A stretch of 64,000 nt of DNA, from NCBI RefSeq assembly GCF_000264905.1, contig NW_006763148.1, positions 204,545 to 268,544 on the forward strand, read 5' to 3'. The position numbers and the translations under genes are program-made. The notes under the pieces were generated by a model. It worked only from the letters and a program-made list of their open reading frames with translations, made no database searches and had not been told where the DNA came from. Source of the stretch: Stereum hirsutum FP-91666 SS1 (taxonomy: Eukaryota > Basidiomycota > Agaricomycetes > Russulales > Stereaceae). Of this stretch, positions 23,569 to 36,000 are shown piece by piece. Numbering within the stretch: the first letter of the stretch is position 1; each line of letters opens with the position of its first letter.

Positions 23569-24792
23569 CTACGCGGATGGAGTAGAAGACAGGAGGGAAC
23601 GAACAGGCTCGTATATCCTCTCCCTGTTGATCTTCGTCCTCAGCATCTCTACGGCAGGCGACTTGTTTGTGCTGTCCATGAGCCCACGTATCGCCTGCAT
23701 GTCAGCCGGGACCATTTCCGTTCGCAACTTGAACCGGTTGTCCTTGTCTGCTCGGATTGTTCTGTTCATTTTTCTGCAGAAACAAGGCACATTTGGATGA
23801 GTATCGTTACGGACATGCCAAGAGTCAGAGAATAAAAAGGACGTACTCAATAGTATTAGGCTCGTTCATAGGCACCTCACATTCCCCCTGGACCGTAGAG
23901 ATGATGTCGTAAGGGACACCTAGGCCAGCAAGATAAGAAGCGGCGTGCGAGAGAGGTAGGCAATAGGCCCAGGAGTATGAGTATCCGCTTCGCACGAATT
24001 CGAACAGGAGTACCCGAGTGCCCTCCGGCTGTTTCGCAACGCCTTCGCGCCAACTGTGCAGTGCTCTTTGAGACAAGACGCTATCCTCCGTGATCTTCGC
24101 GATATCATTGACCTGTACCATTCCTTCTATCGTCTTCGAAGAATCAAGCGTCGACTCCATAATGGCGACGAATTGTTGGATATCAGACGGTTCAATAGCG
24201 AGGTCGACGCGCATTAGGATGGGCGAGTCGGTGGGTAGATCCTCGTCCTCGAGCAAGTCAAACGCGAGGATAGCGTATATTTTAAGGTATAAACGGACGT
24301 TTGGGTTGCTCAGAAGAGTTTCGATATGTTGACGGAACCCTATGCCTTTGGCCTTGTGACATTCCGGCTTGTGCGTAGGCCTAGTGGAGGATTACGACGG
24401 TTAGACTACTCTGGTACGCGAGAATATGAAGCTTTGGCGACACACCAATGTTTCGCCTGACACTGCGTACGAACAGGAATCAGTCGCATATTTGATTCTC
24501 ATAAAAATGATGAACGGGTGACGCACTTTTCTAGAACAATACCATGGGCCCTTGCACTGTATAAAAGAACTATTGTTAGCAGATGTCTGGAATATACGTG
24601 TCGCAAGTGTAAAAGGAGTACCCTAGAGCATAGCATCATGGTTTGTCCTTGCTCTAATTGGCCTTTTGATTTCATACAGTTTGTGCATAGTGTAGCCGTA
24701 ACAGCCCAATCATCCCGAATGGCAAAATTTGGGAGCGAGCGAACAGACTCCTCCTCGTCAACACTGGTCGAGGTCACTCCGAGTCGGTCCAT
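23569..24792 (-). CDS. MYND zinc-finger protein, paralogue A
   Basis: Exons 24792-24622, 24556-24527, 24462-24446, 24380-23847, 23773-23569; 318 residues in frame. The finger is built from the first three exons and the start of the fourth: CTNC, CSRC, WYCSRKC, HWPTHKPEC, i.e. all seven Cys and the His of a MYND domain. The large second region (IEPSDIQQF, TIEGMVQVN, PMNEPNTIE) and the last exon (IRADKDNRFKLR) are conserved among the four copies in this window. MYND fingers bind proline-rich peptides; what this agaric family does is unknown. The ancestral ATG seen in paralogue C is ATC here, so translation probably starts at the internal ATG (MDRLGV). First of three tandem copies; nearly identical to the copy at 48.4 kb including its promoter. 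Confidence 0.87.
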
Positions 24793-24960
24793 CTTCCGCT
24801 GGCAAGAATCGATGTCGTGAAGTCCGGCGGAAGAGATGATGCAAGGCACTGAAACGGTGCCAATGATGTTAACCTCTAGGAAAGATAGATGCTGTTCACA
24901 GCGAAGGAAGATGGTCAGGTAGAGAGTAAAGGTGATCGCTAACTGACACTGAGGACGACG

Positions 24961-24967
24961 TTTTATA
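24961..24967 (-). promoter_or_regulatory. TATA box of MYND gene A
   Basis: TATAAAA on the minus strand, 169 bases before the chosen start codon. The same element sits at the same place before the duplicate gene D. Confidence 0.55.
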
Positions 24968-24998
24968 TGGCAGTTCCGTGGGAATCAAACAAAGCAAC

Positions 24999-25014
24999 TT
25001 CGGCTTCTGCCGAA
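24999..25014. promoter_or_regulatory. Inverted repeat in MYND gene A promoter
   Basis: TTCGGC-4 nt-GCCGAA, a perfect 6-bp palindrome 32 bases upstream of the TATA box. In gene D the core CGGC-4 nt-GCCG is kept (48185-48196) although 7 bases are inserted beside it. CGG triplets in inverted orientation are the classic half-sites of Zn2Cys6 factors, two of which are encoded nearby; that link is inference. Confidence 0.4.
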
Positions 25015-25295
25015 TCACGCTCCGTGTCGTGTCAGGGGCCAGCGGAATGTGGCGCAAGTGTGGCGTGGCGCTCCGCAGACATGGACTTTTCAAGGCTTCA
25101 GTGATACTTACGACTTGGAAGCCTGGAGGGCATGCATACACAACATACAACATACTGCTACTGCTAATCACAGAAGTATATGGGAACCATCGAAAGGATA
25201 CGAGCCTTTATAATATGTCTCTTTTTCTTTTTAACTCCAGTTCTTCCAGCAGGCTCCCTAATCAACCTCACTTTCTCTGTGGCACCGTGCTAGCT

Positions 25296-26514
25296 CTAAG
25301 TGACTACTTGATGAAGACGATATATGCGTTCCCTGTTAACCTTAGCCTGCAGATCCTTGACCGCCTCTGATTGATTGCCCTCCTGTACAAGACCCCGTAT
25401 CGCATCGATATCATATTTCATCATGTCCAGTTGAAGTCTGCATCTGTTTTCGTGATCCCAGCGAATGAACCCATTGATGAACCTATAGGGTAAAACCGAG
25501 GTTGACGAGGGATAAGCACTGATAGAGACTGACAACGTACTCGATAATGCTCGCTTCGTTCATCGGCACCTCACTTTCTCCATATATTGCAGAATTTTGA
25601 CGGAGTGGAGGCCGTTGTCGTGCAATTGCGAGTGAAATCGGAGCAATGGTCAAAGTGGTAGTCCAGGAAAACAAGTGACCGCTGCGCTTGAACTGGACAA
25701 GGACGACTTGAGTGTTTGGTGGTTCGCGAGCGCGGGCGGCTTTCCATGCCACAATTCTCTTTTCCTCAATCTTCACATCCTCCGATATCTTCTCGATTGT
25801 GTTGATTTGGAACATGCCATGGATCGTATTGTCGGGGTTATATGTTGGTTGCAGGAGCTTGAAAAATGTCCGTATGTCAGTAGGCTCGATGCCAACGTTC
25901 ACGGTGATCATAAGGGGATCGTCAATGCGAAGGCGTTGGGGGAGATTGAATGCAAGTGCGCAGTAAACTCCGAGGTAACCGAAGAGTAGGGTGCTCGACA
26001 TGAAGCTTGACATTTGCTGGTGAATACCGGGACCGTCGACAGCATGGCATGACTTTTTATGTCTGGGCCTACATAGATGAGAATGCGACGTATATATGCA
26101 CCATTTTAAAGCTGCGCTTACCAGTCTTTCCTCTGGCACTAGTAAGAAGCACATCTGGGTTTTCACTCTAGATGTTGGTTACAACATAAATTAAAACATA
26201 CCTCTTTTGAGCAATACCACGATCCTTTGCACTGGTGAAATGTTTCCACAATCAATATACTTCAATCGGGATGGATAGCTATAAATGAGCAATCATTTTA
26301 CCTTGGCACATTTCTTCATCGTCACAGTCTCTGCGTCCTTGTCCGTCTTTTGGCAGAAAGTACAGGACGTATGGACGACTTCCGCTCGGGTCTCCCTCAC
26401 ATCTGGCATCAGCGCAGTGACCACACGCATGTATGATTCTCTTTCAGCCGGTATTGCGCGAATCATAGGGGATGACGGGTCGAAGGTGAGGACTCTCTCA
26501 GTATTAGGTGGCAT
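25296..26514 (-). CDS. MYND zinc-finger protein, paralogue B
   Basis: Exons 26514-26302, 26231-26202, 26139-26123, 26068-25541, 25482-25296; 324 residues. The 30 nt and 17 nt exons match the sizes in the other copies. Finger: CTFC, CAKC, WYCSKEC, DWPRHKKSC, complete except that the usual HW is DW. The following region holds VGIEPTDIRTFF, GMFQINTIEKI and PMNEASIIE; the last exon has FINGFIRWDHENR. The most diverged of the tandem copies; its C-terminus ends ERIYRLHQVVT instead of the ...LLSS(T/G)PS end of the others. The fragment at 50.1 kb is closest to this copy. Function unknown. Confidence 0.85.
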
Positions 26515-26950
26515 TTCGAATATCGCCGGTAGAGTGTAATGGAGAGATGTGTGCTTGCTATAGTGGACAGCGACAGAAAAAGCTCGAGGATTGTCGAGTT
26601 CAACCCGTCTTCAAGGTGAGGGTCCAGGTTTAGGCAGTGTGAAGAAGGTCGCCGGCACGCGCCTCCAGTATTTATGTGGCGTGGTGACTAGTTGCTAAAT
26701 CGAATAGGCCAAAGTCAATCAGTCAATCAATGATTCCATCGTTTCGAGGAGGTGCTTTCTACGCCTTTGTGATTGGAACGGCAGGAAGCGAAAAATTCAT
26801 CGTAGAATAAGTGGCCATAGCTCACGGACAAGGCTTGTATGGTAGCAATTGAGTATTGACACTGTGTAAATAATACCGAAGCAGCCACACAGTCGCATGG
26901 TTAGAGCATGGACATGATAACTTCAAGTTATGAAGCGGTCTGACACGGAG

Positions 26951-28197
26951 CTACGTAGAAGGCCCTGAAGAAAGGAGCGCACGAATGGGCTGATATATCC
27001 CTTCCCTATTAATCTTTACCCTCAACATTTCCACAGCGAGTGACTTATTGTCACTATCGACGAGACTATGTATCGCCTCCATATCGAACCTGGTCATGAC
27101 CGGTCGCAACTTAAAGCGGTTGTCGCGATCTCCACGGATGAGACTGTTCATGGTCCTATGAAGAGAATGATATTATATGAGGTCGAGTGACGATACAGGT
27201 AGGCAGTGAGTACTGGCGAAGATCAGCAGAACGTACTCGATGGTGTTCGGCTCGTTCATAGGTACCTCACGCCGACCGTGAATAGCGGACACAATCTCGT
27301 ATGGCTGCGCCTTGCGAGCGGTCTCAAAAGCGCGATTCGTGATTGGAAAGGCACACGTCCACGAAAATGATTGACCGCTGCGTTCAAACTCCACCAAGAC
27401 GAGTTGAGTCCCCTTCGGGTACTTCGCACGGCTTGAACGCCAAGTGTGCATTCTCATCTCCGTCAAAACGGTGTCCTCCGGGACTTTTTGGATCATGTTG
27501 ATCTGCACCATACCCTCTATCGTCTTTGACTCCTCGGGCATCGACTGCATGATAGCGAGGAATTGGCGGATATCAGACGGTTCGATGCCGAGTTCGACGT
27601 GAAGCATGATAGGAGTATCGATGCGGGGCTTCTTGAGCAAGTCGAACGCGAGGACAGCGTAGAGCTCGAGAGATGCAAGGAGGTACGGGTTACCGATAAA
27701 TGTTTCGACATGTTGATGAATTCCGGTACCCTCGACCTTATGACAGTTCGGCTTGTGCGTGGGCCTGGATGGTGAAAGTGAGCAGGCTGATGCATAAGTC
27801 GAGTACTGTGCTGCATACCAATGGTTTACTTGACACTAAATATAGATTCTGATTAGTAGGCCGATATGATTTCCTATAAAAATATCAAATAGATGGCTTA
27901 CTTCTCTAGAGCAGTACCAGGTTCCTTTGCACTGATAGAATGGTCAGAGGGTCAGTTCAACGCGTCCATCAGACGGGAAACAAAACTTACTCTAGCGCAT
28001 TTCTTCATAACCTGTCCTTTCTCTAGGTCTGTCTCGAGTTTCAAGCAGTTAGTGCATAGTGCCTCCATCATGTTTCGCGACTTCTTGAGATCAGACTTCG
28101 AGAACGTGAGAGAGCGAATGAACTCGTCGTGTTCAGCTGAGGTCACTCGAACGATCTTGGAAGGGTCGATATCGTGGAGTGCTGGGTTAGACGACAT
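26951..28197 (-). CDS. MYND zinc-finger protein, paralogue C
   Basis: Exons 28197-27991, 27931-27902, 27835-27819, 27764-27237, 27155-26951; 328 residues. Start MSSNPALHDIDPSK is the best-preserved N-terminus of the family. Finger: CTNC, CARC, WYCSREC, NHWPTHKPNC, all ligands present. The body has LGIEPSDIRQF, TIEGMVQINMI, ERSGQSFSWTC and PMNEPNTIE; the last exon has MNSLIRGDRDNRFKLR. Exon sizes (30, 17, 528, 205 nt) are the same or nearly the same as in copies A, B and D, showing descent from one gene by tandem duplication. Cytosolic or nuclear by lack of signal peptide and helices. Role unknown. Confidence 0.87.
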
Positions 28198-29020
28198 GAT
28201 AGATTGTGCTAGCTCGATATCAGATGCAAATTACACCACCGATGAGTGAAGAAACCTCACCACGAAGGGAGAGAAGGTCAGGTTAAGAGGACGGACTTGA
28301 AATTGAGTCTGCAGGCCGAGGTCGCGGTCTCCAAAGACGGCAAACGCCGCCCGCGTCTCCTATTTAAGTCTGAGTCAGCCGAGTGTGGCGCTGCCGTCTT
28401 GTCTGTGCCACTCTCCTACCGTCACTTACTTGAGCTTACTCGTAAGTAATACTTAGGACCCTCCTTATGAAGAAGAAGAGCTAAATATACTCGTGCACGG
28501 TAAGTAGTAGAGTCGTAGGTGAAACTACTTAGTGGCCGTGTGAGCCTTGTGTGTAACATTGCTGGAACCTGCTGGAACATTCCAGCGGGTTTATCTGACA
28601 CAAATCTGACATCCGAACTCAGGCTTGGACGGTATGAACTTGGTACCTGAACTCTCAGTCAGAATCAACCAAGACTTATCTAGGCTCGTATTCGGGTAGA
28701 ATCCCACCAAGAACGACGAACTTTGCTAGCTTTGCTCCTCTCCTAGTATAAAACTGCATATCTCCGCCGTCTGATTCGTTCACCTTTTCAGGAGGTGAGC
28801 CCACAGAATGATTCCGTGCGGATGCAGTGCAATGGCAGTGCCCAACCGGCAGTCCACTGCTGCAGGTTGTCACTGAATAAGAGTGACTAAGTGCATCACT
28901 TCTGACACCGCCGGACGTGCGTCCTATCTGTACGTATAGGATATAGGACCCCTTTCACCCCCTCCCGAGTCTAGCACCTTTACGCATCTTTGACCTCTTC
29001 TCGAAGGCGACATCATCGAA
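28198..29020. other. Divergent intergenic region
   Basis: 823 bases between MYND gene C (-) and the next gene (+). A short minus frame at 28676-28873 is unsupported. Nothing else recognised. Confidence 0.4.
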
Positions 29021-30255
29021 ATGCCCACACATTCTCACCCTGCTCCCGTCCCTGAGGCTCAATGGAGATTATCTAAACTTTCGCCCAATAAAAAGGTATG
29101 TCTTCGTGGCCTCAACTTCTGAATCATTGGTTGAGCTGGACCGATACTCTTACTTTTCAAGATTAAACGTTCGAATGCCCTCGACCAGTATAGACTCAAG
29201 CTAAAGGATCTGGAAGACGCGGGCCTCGAGTTCGAAAGGACGAGGTGAGCGTCACTAGGCATCCACCGAATCTTTTCCTGATCGGTCATGGCATTTGCAT
29301 ATATTGACGATAGGAACGATCAAGGCGGCTGGATATACACCTATCGCGAGATTTCTGTAGAGCGTGTGGCCTGGCGCAAACACGGTGGCCCCCAAGGGTG
29401 GGAAGCGTAGTACGTTCCTCATCACTTCGCAGATAAATCCGCTGATATCTGAAAAATATTAGCCTCACGAAACTTCGGAACCGTTGGAACTCTAATCCCA
29501 AGAATGTCAACAAACATTTCCTTGAACCCACCGTACCTACTCCACGCAAACACGCTAACCCTTGGGAACGTACCAAAGGGCTGGCTGCTCTGAAGCCTCG
29601 TTTTACTCCCTGGCTATGGAAGGCTTGTAACGAGCACGTCGATAGCATAGACACCGGCGACTATTTTCCTCGCTTTACCTCAAAGCAGCGAGAGATATGC
29701 CTGCAATTCGCTCTGAAAGAACTGCACGGGTATCCCTCTCGTCCTGCAGAGCCCTTACCTTCGTCACCTACGGCTGACAATCTTCGCCGTGTACTTGGCG
29801 ATGCGGTGACTATGGACACGTACGTGGAGGCCTGCACGGATGGAGCGAAGATTGAAGGTATGGTGTCGGATGAGGGCTGGGATGGTAATACGACCTGTCA
29901 GTGGTCAGAGAAGTTTATAGATCGGTTGTTCGAGGCACTAGTAGCCGTCATCGAGGCGCACGGAGTGGGTGTTGACGGATGGGAAAGTGCACGATGGGAG
30001 GTCTATGATAGGGTAAGCCCTTATTCTCTACATCCTTCGATATAAAATCATCGCTCACTCCTCGCATAGTATGCAGAATGCTTTGGGAGCGTTTCGTATT
30101 CGCGCGGCACGCAAGACAATGGCCACATTCCTACATGGAAGGATAACGCGCAGGAGTGGTTACTTGGAAAGCTACCGCCCAACGAATGGCGGCGTGCGAG
30201 GCACGACAAGACGCCCCTAGGGAAGAAGTACAACGACTTGCTTCCTAGTCCTTGA
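29021..30255 (+). CDS. Unassigned protein, 329 aa
   Basis: Exons 29021-29095, 29162-29244, 29314-29409, 29463-30012, 30070-30255 join in frame to 329 residues. I do not recognise the family. Visible features: a basic N-terminal third with a KRSNALDQYRLKLKDLEDAG helix, aromatic-rich GGWIYTYREISVERVAWRKHG, two Trp-containing boxes (RNRWNSNP, PRFTPWLWKACNEH), an acidic middle, and a basic C-terminus (WRRARHDKTPLGKKYNDLL). No signal peptide or membrane helix. All four introns have good donors (GTATGT, GTGAGC, GTACGT, GTAAGC) and the open frame of exon 4 is 550 nt, so the gene itself is credible. It lies between the MYND cluster and a Zn2Cys6 factor. Confidence 0.65.
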
Positions 30256-30836
30256 TGTATTCTGTGCACAGTCGAATGTCATACTGCTGGTTCCGCCTTC
30301 TCTACATCAATGCTCGGGTCCGATATGGGAGTGGCTGTGGCCCGTCTCCGTCTTAATCCAGCCATAGAGAAGACGTCTCAACAGACTTGAAGACGATTAG
30401 AAACAGTGGTATAGTAACACAAAGACCGTGAGGCAGTCACATCTAGTACGTACATTAACAGACTGAGGATAGTAAGTTGGGGATACAAGTTCTAGCAGAG
30501 TACTCGATCTAAGTGGAAGTTCGTCTAAGGTAGAGTACTCAAAGCAGTATGTCAATGGAGATATAAATACATCAGGAGAGCAACGAGAAAGCAGGACGAT
30601 CAGCGTGTTATTATGAGGACGGTGAGCTTTTGTGAATGAGCTGGGTAGTATAAGTACAACAGTGTGTTATTAGAACAAGCGGGAGAACGAGAGGACCTAT
30701 CATACAATGGAAGAAAACTGTGTGGCAGCTCATACGTTAAACGTCTCTAAGGGAAGGTGTCGTGGGCCGAATAGGCGCAAAACCAATCGGTGACCGCCCG
30801 ATGCCTGACAAAGGTGAACGAGTGATATTGGCCAAT
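30256..30836. other. Convergent intergenic region
   Basis: 581 bases between two convergent genes; AT-richer than its surroundings, with several GTAGAGTACTC-like repeats near 30490-30540 (CAGAGTACTCGATCTAAGT and TAGAGTACTCAAAG). No gene. Confidence 0.4.
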
Positions 30837-33071
30837 CTAGACACCAGCGTATGCCTGCTGGACTTTCGTCAACTGGAAGTCTGAAGGAAATCAGAAGTCG
30901 TTAGCGACAATGCCATGTGCATAATAGGGATTATACACGTACTCATGAGAGGACAGCATGGGGCGTAAATCGATATCGAGGTGACCAGCCTCTCCACGGC
31001 GTTCCTTAACTCAAGTTCTTGTTCAGGTTGAACGACAGGCTGCCCGACGTTGAACGCTCCAAGGGCAGCGATCTCGTCAATGATTACCCTAGCCGCGCTA
31101 GACCACACCATCTACAAATATGGATGGATTATCAGCGATTATTCGAAAATAACGGTGAGATGGAGGAAGGCAGAATACTCACCGCCATCAACGGATGCAT
31201 GCATGAGAAGTCATAAGACCTCGACTCCGCGTTCGCATGAACGATCCCCATCGCCGCACCCAACGACTTCACCCTAGAGTTCTGATTCTGATCCGCAAAC
31301 GGCCCGTGCAGCTGTATGGTCGCCGCGTGCGCAAGGCAATGGACGATGTGTAACGAGCGAAGCTGGTCGAAGTCGGTCGCGAAGTCGAGATTCGCGAGCG
31401 GTGCCAGTTGCGATTTGAAGTCCTCGATGCGTTGGTCGAGGGAGAGGAATTCGGTGTAGAAGCCGTTGACATTGGGAGAGCCTGAGTAATCAGAATGGGA
31501 CGGGATGAAAACATCAGAGTACGATTCCGGTGGACCGGCGTGAGTATGGTGAGATGATGTACCAGGACGCCAGGAGGCGGATAGTCTTCCTGCTCTTTCA
31601 AAAAGGGCCGAAGCTTTACTCGTGAGGGCAAGGATGGATTGGTTTTCCCAAGGCCAGCTTGTGTTGAATCCGCTGAGGAAGATGCGCAGAGTCCCGCTTG
31701 TGCGAAGGTTCGGATAGATCTGTCCCTAGCTTACAGTTTCAGTATATCGCTTCCTCACAAAGAGACCTGGAAGTAATCTTACCCTTTCGTATGTTTCCAT
31801 GTCGAGAGGCCATGGGGTATCGATCTGGGCACCGAGGAGATCGTCGTCGGAGATGATGGTAGGAGAACGGAGGACAACAGCCCAGCTTCTGTCCATCGAG
31901 AAGACCGTCCAAAAAGCGTTCAGACGCTCGCCTATGGATGCATGGAATCAGATCAGCTCCATTACTCCTGAACGGCCAAGTCGGAGATGCTTACCTTCTT
32001 CGATCTGGTCTAAAGGCTCTGGCAAGATCACACTCGCCGTCTCCAACAGGCCAGTCGTCCTGAGCGGCTGAGCTGACCTGATTTTATGGAGGCCACAGTC
32101 GAGGGCCAGCGACGTCGCCTCATCGCACATCTGTTTTCCCTCCAACAATTGCCCAGTGGTGAGAAGGTACAAGGCGAAAAGCACCTTCGCCTGTAGGACC
32201 TGTAGAACCTGGTTTGGCGTTAAATTTGAGAGCTGAACGCCGATGAGCGAGCGGACGCGGGTGGCGAGACCGAGCTCGCGGTCCGAATATTCGTGCGTGG
32301 TAGAAAGTCGAGACAATGTTGCAGCCCAAAGCCAGACCGTGGATAGGAGCAAGGGGATAGGACGATTTGGATTAGGTGGAATCGAAGGGAGTTGAGCCCC
32401 GGCGCGGAAGCGGGGTGCGTACAAGAACCATCCGAGCTGGCTCGAGTGGCGGAAGAACATTTCTAAACTGATACACGTGGTAATTATGGATATATTGCTC
32501 AACATGTAAGGTACTATGTCAATGCTCACAATTCTGGTACTAGATCGAGGGTGGGCTCTAGTTCTGAAGGATTGGGGCCGGCCAAAGAATGTAGCGATGG
32601 GCCTGTCACACCTTCTGCTTGGACGGACTGAGTCCATGGATCGAACGCGTGCAATGTCCCAGCACCACTACCGGAGTGCGAAGACGTTCGAGAATGGCTA
32701 GAGGGTGTCGGTGAGTGAGGGTCATGAAGTATGATAGACGATGCCTCCTCGTCGGGGTTCTCGAGCTCTTGGATGCGAGCCTCAAGGACGGCGATTCGTT
32801 CTTCCAATATTTGAGTCCTCGAACGACCTTGTCCATCGGTATACTCGCAGTCGTCGGGCTTACCAGCACGGTTGCATTGGCCACAGACAGGACGCACACC
32901 GTCGCATTTCTGTAGAAGAGTATTATATTAGTGTCGATGTAGAGAAGCTAAGTGGGTGCAGGTGCTAACCATCTTACGACGACGGCAGCTGAGACAAGCC
33001 TTTCCTCTCTGGAGCGAACCAGCGGAAGATCCAGCAGCGGACGAAGGGCCGGGCTGAGGAGACTGAGCCAT
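30837..33071 (-). CDS. Zn2Cys6 transcription factor, copy 1 (intact)
   Basis: Fungal-specific transcription regulator acting in the nucleus. Exons 33071-32970, 32909-32530, 32467-31995, 31931-31783, 31725-31563, 31481-31183, 31111-30943, 30880-30837; 592 residues. The binuclear zinc cluster spans the first intron: KACLSCRRRKM then KCDGVRPVCGQCNRAGKPDDC, giving all six Cys with C-x2-C-x6-C and C-x2-C-x8-C spacing. A short coiled coil follows (ILEERIAVLEARIQELE), the usual dimerisation element. The rest is a fungal transcription-factor middle-homology region: SSQLGWFLY, ALYLLTTGQLLEGKQM, AFWTVFSMDRSWAVVLRSP, PLDMETYE. Targets cannot be read. A paralogue with the same intron positions lies at 53.9-56.3 kb. 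Confidence 0.92.
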
Positions 33072-36000
33072 GTAGAGATGAGTATATGAAGAAGTATAGG
33101 TGTTGAGTGAAGTTAAGATGGATGACTCGATAGGTCAACTAATTTCTCTTTGAGTAGAATGACCCATTCAACCCCGACACCTCTGGTCTTATATAGTCTT
33201 TCGCGCCCCTTGCATCACACATCCCGAGCATGACCAGCGCCGACATAGAGGCTGAAGGGAGAAAGGCGCCGCTGATTAACAGAGTTCGAGTCGAGTCGAA
33301 ACGCAGACGGAGGGGCACAGCGTCCGAAGACGAAAGCTCCAAAGCACTGCGCAAGCGTACCATCCCGAACCGTCGAGACGCATCTGCGAATAAGACTAGT
33401 CCAATGGGGCGGCTCAGTGCTCACCGCGTCGCTGACGGACTTCGGCGAGCCTTGTTCATGAGCCGGAGGGCAGATGACAAATGGGGATCCGAGCCAAAGC
33501 CACAGGCAAGCCACAGGAAGCACCTCCTGAATGACGCGGATGCGATTTGTGGAGGCCGAGAATCAATTCCTTCATAAGGAAGGTTCTGGGTCCTGAACAA
33601 AGCAGATACGACCAACCATGTCACAACGTACTTACAGATCCAACCATACTACTCCAAGCATCATAAAAACATTTAGAAAAGTCCTTCAGCGAAGTATCGC
33701 GTCGTTTGCGCGTCGTCCCCAATGGCAGCTCGGGTCGAATCGGAATTTGATCGGGAGGCCTAAAAAGGGAAGTGTCTAAATTTTCCAAAAGGCCTGGGAG
33801 CGTCGTTGTACGGGCTGGAACGGCAACTATGGTAGAGAACCAACATCGTTCAATTCGGCGTCGTTGTGAATGAACAAAGGAGAAGATGGAGAATGCGGAG
33901 AGTATGTCGGAAAATGTTTGCGGAGCTTGAAAGGTGATTAGATTACAAGCTGCCTTGTAAGGTATCTTTCCCGGCTGGGACCGGTCTGATAAGGGGTACT
34001 CCCCGATTAGGCATGCGCGGAGCACGCGCGCTCAGCCACCCGATCCTAAAACACCTCCAAACTCGCCCAAACGAGCACTTGCAATGTCGCTCTATGGCCA
34101 CAACCTACGAAAGTGACCATTCAACGTATTGTGCACGCTCGCTCAGTCAGGTTGGGGACGACATGGGCATCAACGACGTGGCCCCCCTCCACCTTACGCA
34201 GGGCCACGCCGGCACGCCCGACCGCCTGCCCAAGCCCGGCCAGCCCAACGACGCCTAGGCCCACTGCCATCACCGTTCATAAACCGGATCCCGGCGACCT
34301 TACAAGCGGCCTTACAAGCGGCCTTCCCAGGGAGTTTTTCCCCCCTTTCAATCATTGCCATGCCGGTCCGGCCTGATATACCTGATATAGCCTTGTAAGT
34401 ACTTAAAAGGTCCTGGAATATTTTCCGACATAGTGCAGAAGTTCGCGGTTCACCGACGCGCCCCCGACACGACGCGCTTGCGCCGCCGGCCGTTGCCGGA
34501 CGATCCTGACTCCCACCAAAAGCGTTTACACCGATACCCACACCTAAGTATTGGCATCCACTCTCATTGAAGGTTCACCACGCCAGCCTATCAAATTAGA
34601 GCCCACAACCAGTCCGCGACGCTCTCCTCAAATTTTTGAAACCTTCTTCATCTCGCTCTTCCTTCTCCAACTTGTCCTGACTCAGTCCAGCAGTGCTTGG
34701 TGATGTACAGCTCACCCATATAAAGGTATTGAGTTGGGGTTGAGTCATCGTCTTCAAGCTGTTCGTTGCTCTGAACTCTCGGTCAACGGTAAGTAATCCC
34801 TCAACGCGCTTGGTCAGTTCTTTCTAAGCATATCTACGGTCGCGTGCTGGGAATTTTGGATGGCAGCATGACGACAGTGCCACGAGTCTGGTCGGTATTT
34901 CGTCTTCCTAACTTCGAAGTCTTTCGAAACGTTATGTATATCGGGGCAACGATTCGCTCACGCAGAAGCTCTACTTAGAGCACCCGTATTCCTCCGCATA
35001 CTTTCGTTGCAGAGAAATGATCCTCGATATTCCTGGATATCTTTGTCGTCGTGGGTGGCGCAGCGCAGAGCGTTTACGGTGTCGAACCGGAACGAGCACG
35101 CCTAAGGAAGTTATGACGACCACACAATGCAGATCCGCAGATGCCGCTCAATGTCGTACACATAGTACGCTCTGCTCCATCTTTCCGGAAGTTTTTCTGG
35201 TCAAACTTGAAGGTATGGCATTCACAATGCGGCATCGGACAAAGGCTACGCCCTGTGTACTGCACGCTATGAAGCAGCCGTTAATATCCGAGCCAAAACA
35301 CATACCGGAGCGTACGACACAAAATGCACCGGGTTTGGTACGGTCGTTTGGCTTTTTATAGTTCGAGAGCTCATCCTGAACTCATAATTTTGTTGCGTCG
35401 GTGGCGAAAGACGGACATGAGCCCAGCATGTAACACTTGGGATACGGCATCGAGCAGTGCGGCATGAAAAAAATCCTCACAGAGATCGAACTGTTCATGC
35501 TCAGGTTGTCATGGTTCGATTTTACCGACTCAGACCGGTGTCGTTGAGGTGAGTCTCGCATGCGCACACGACAGAAATCGTAGGCCTTGTGGCGTTTGAG
35601 CTCGTGTGCTCGGGACGGGGTTGGCTACAGCACTTATTCTTCGATCGCTAGCGAAGGTGTTAGCCCAGAAGACCATACCCAATTCGTGTTCCCATAGTGG
35701 CTTTCAGTGAACATCTAGTTGCCGACGGAACAAGGTCCGTTCTTCAAATGGCCCAAGCTGCAACTTGGCATGATCTGTCAAGGACCGACAGTGCTTTTTC
35801 CTAGTCTTTAGGTGGACTCATGTGTTTCCGCCAACATCATTTCGGAACATCAACAGAACTGCATGCTGGCTTGACACTTTGCCGCCTTGCTAGTCCATCT
35901 TCTAGAGAACCTTTGTGGCACTCAGGCATGCGATATTAAATGACTGGCGTCTTCCTCATTGTGGACTCAGAGCTCATCCAAACACAGTGAAGGGAAATAT

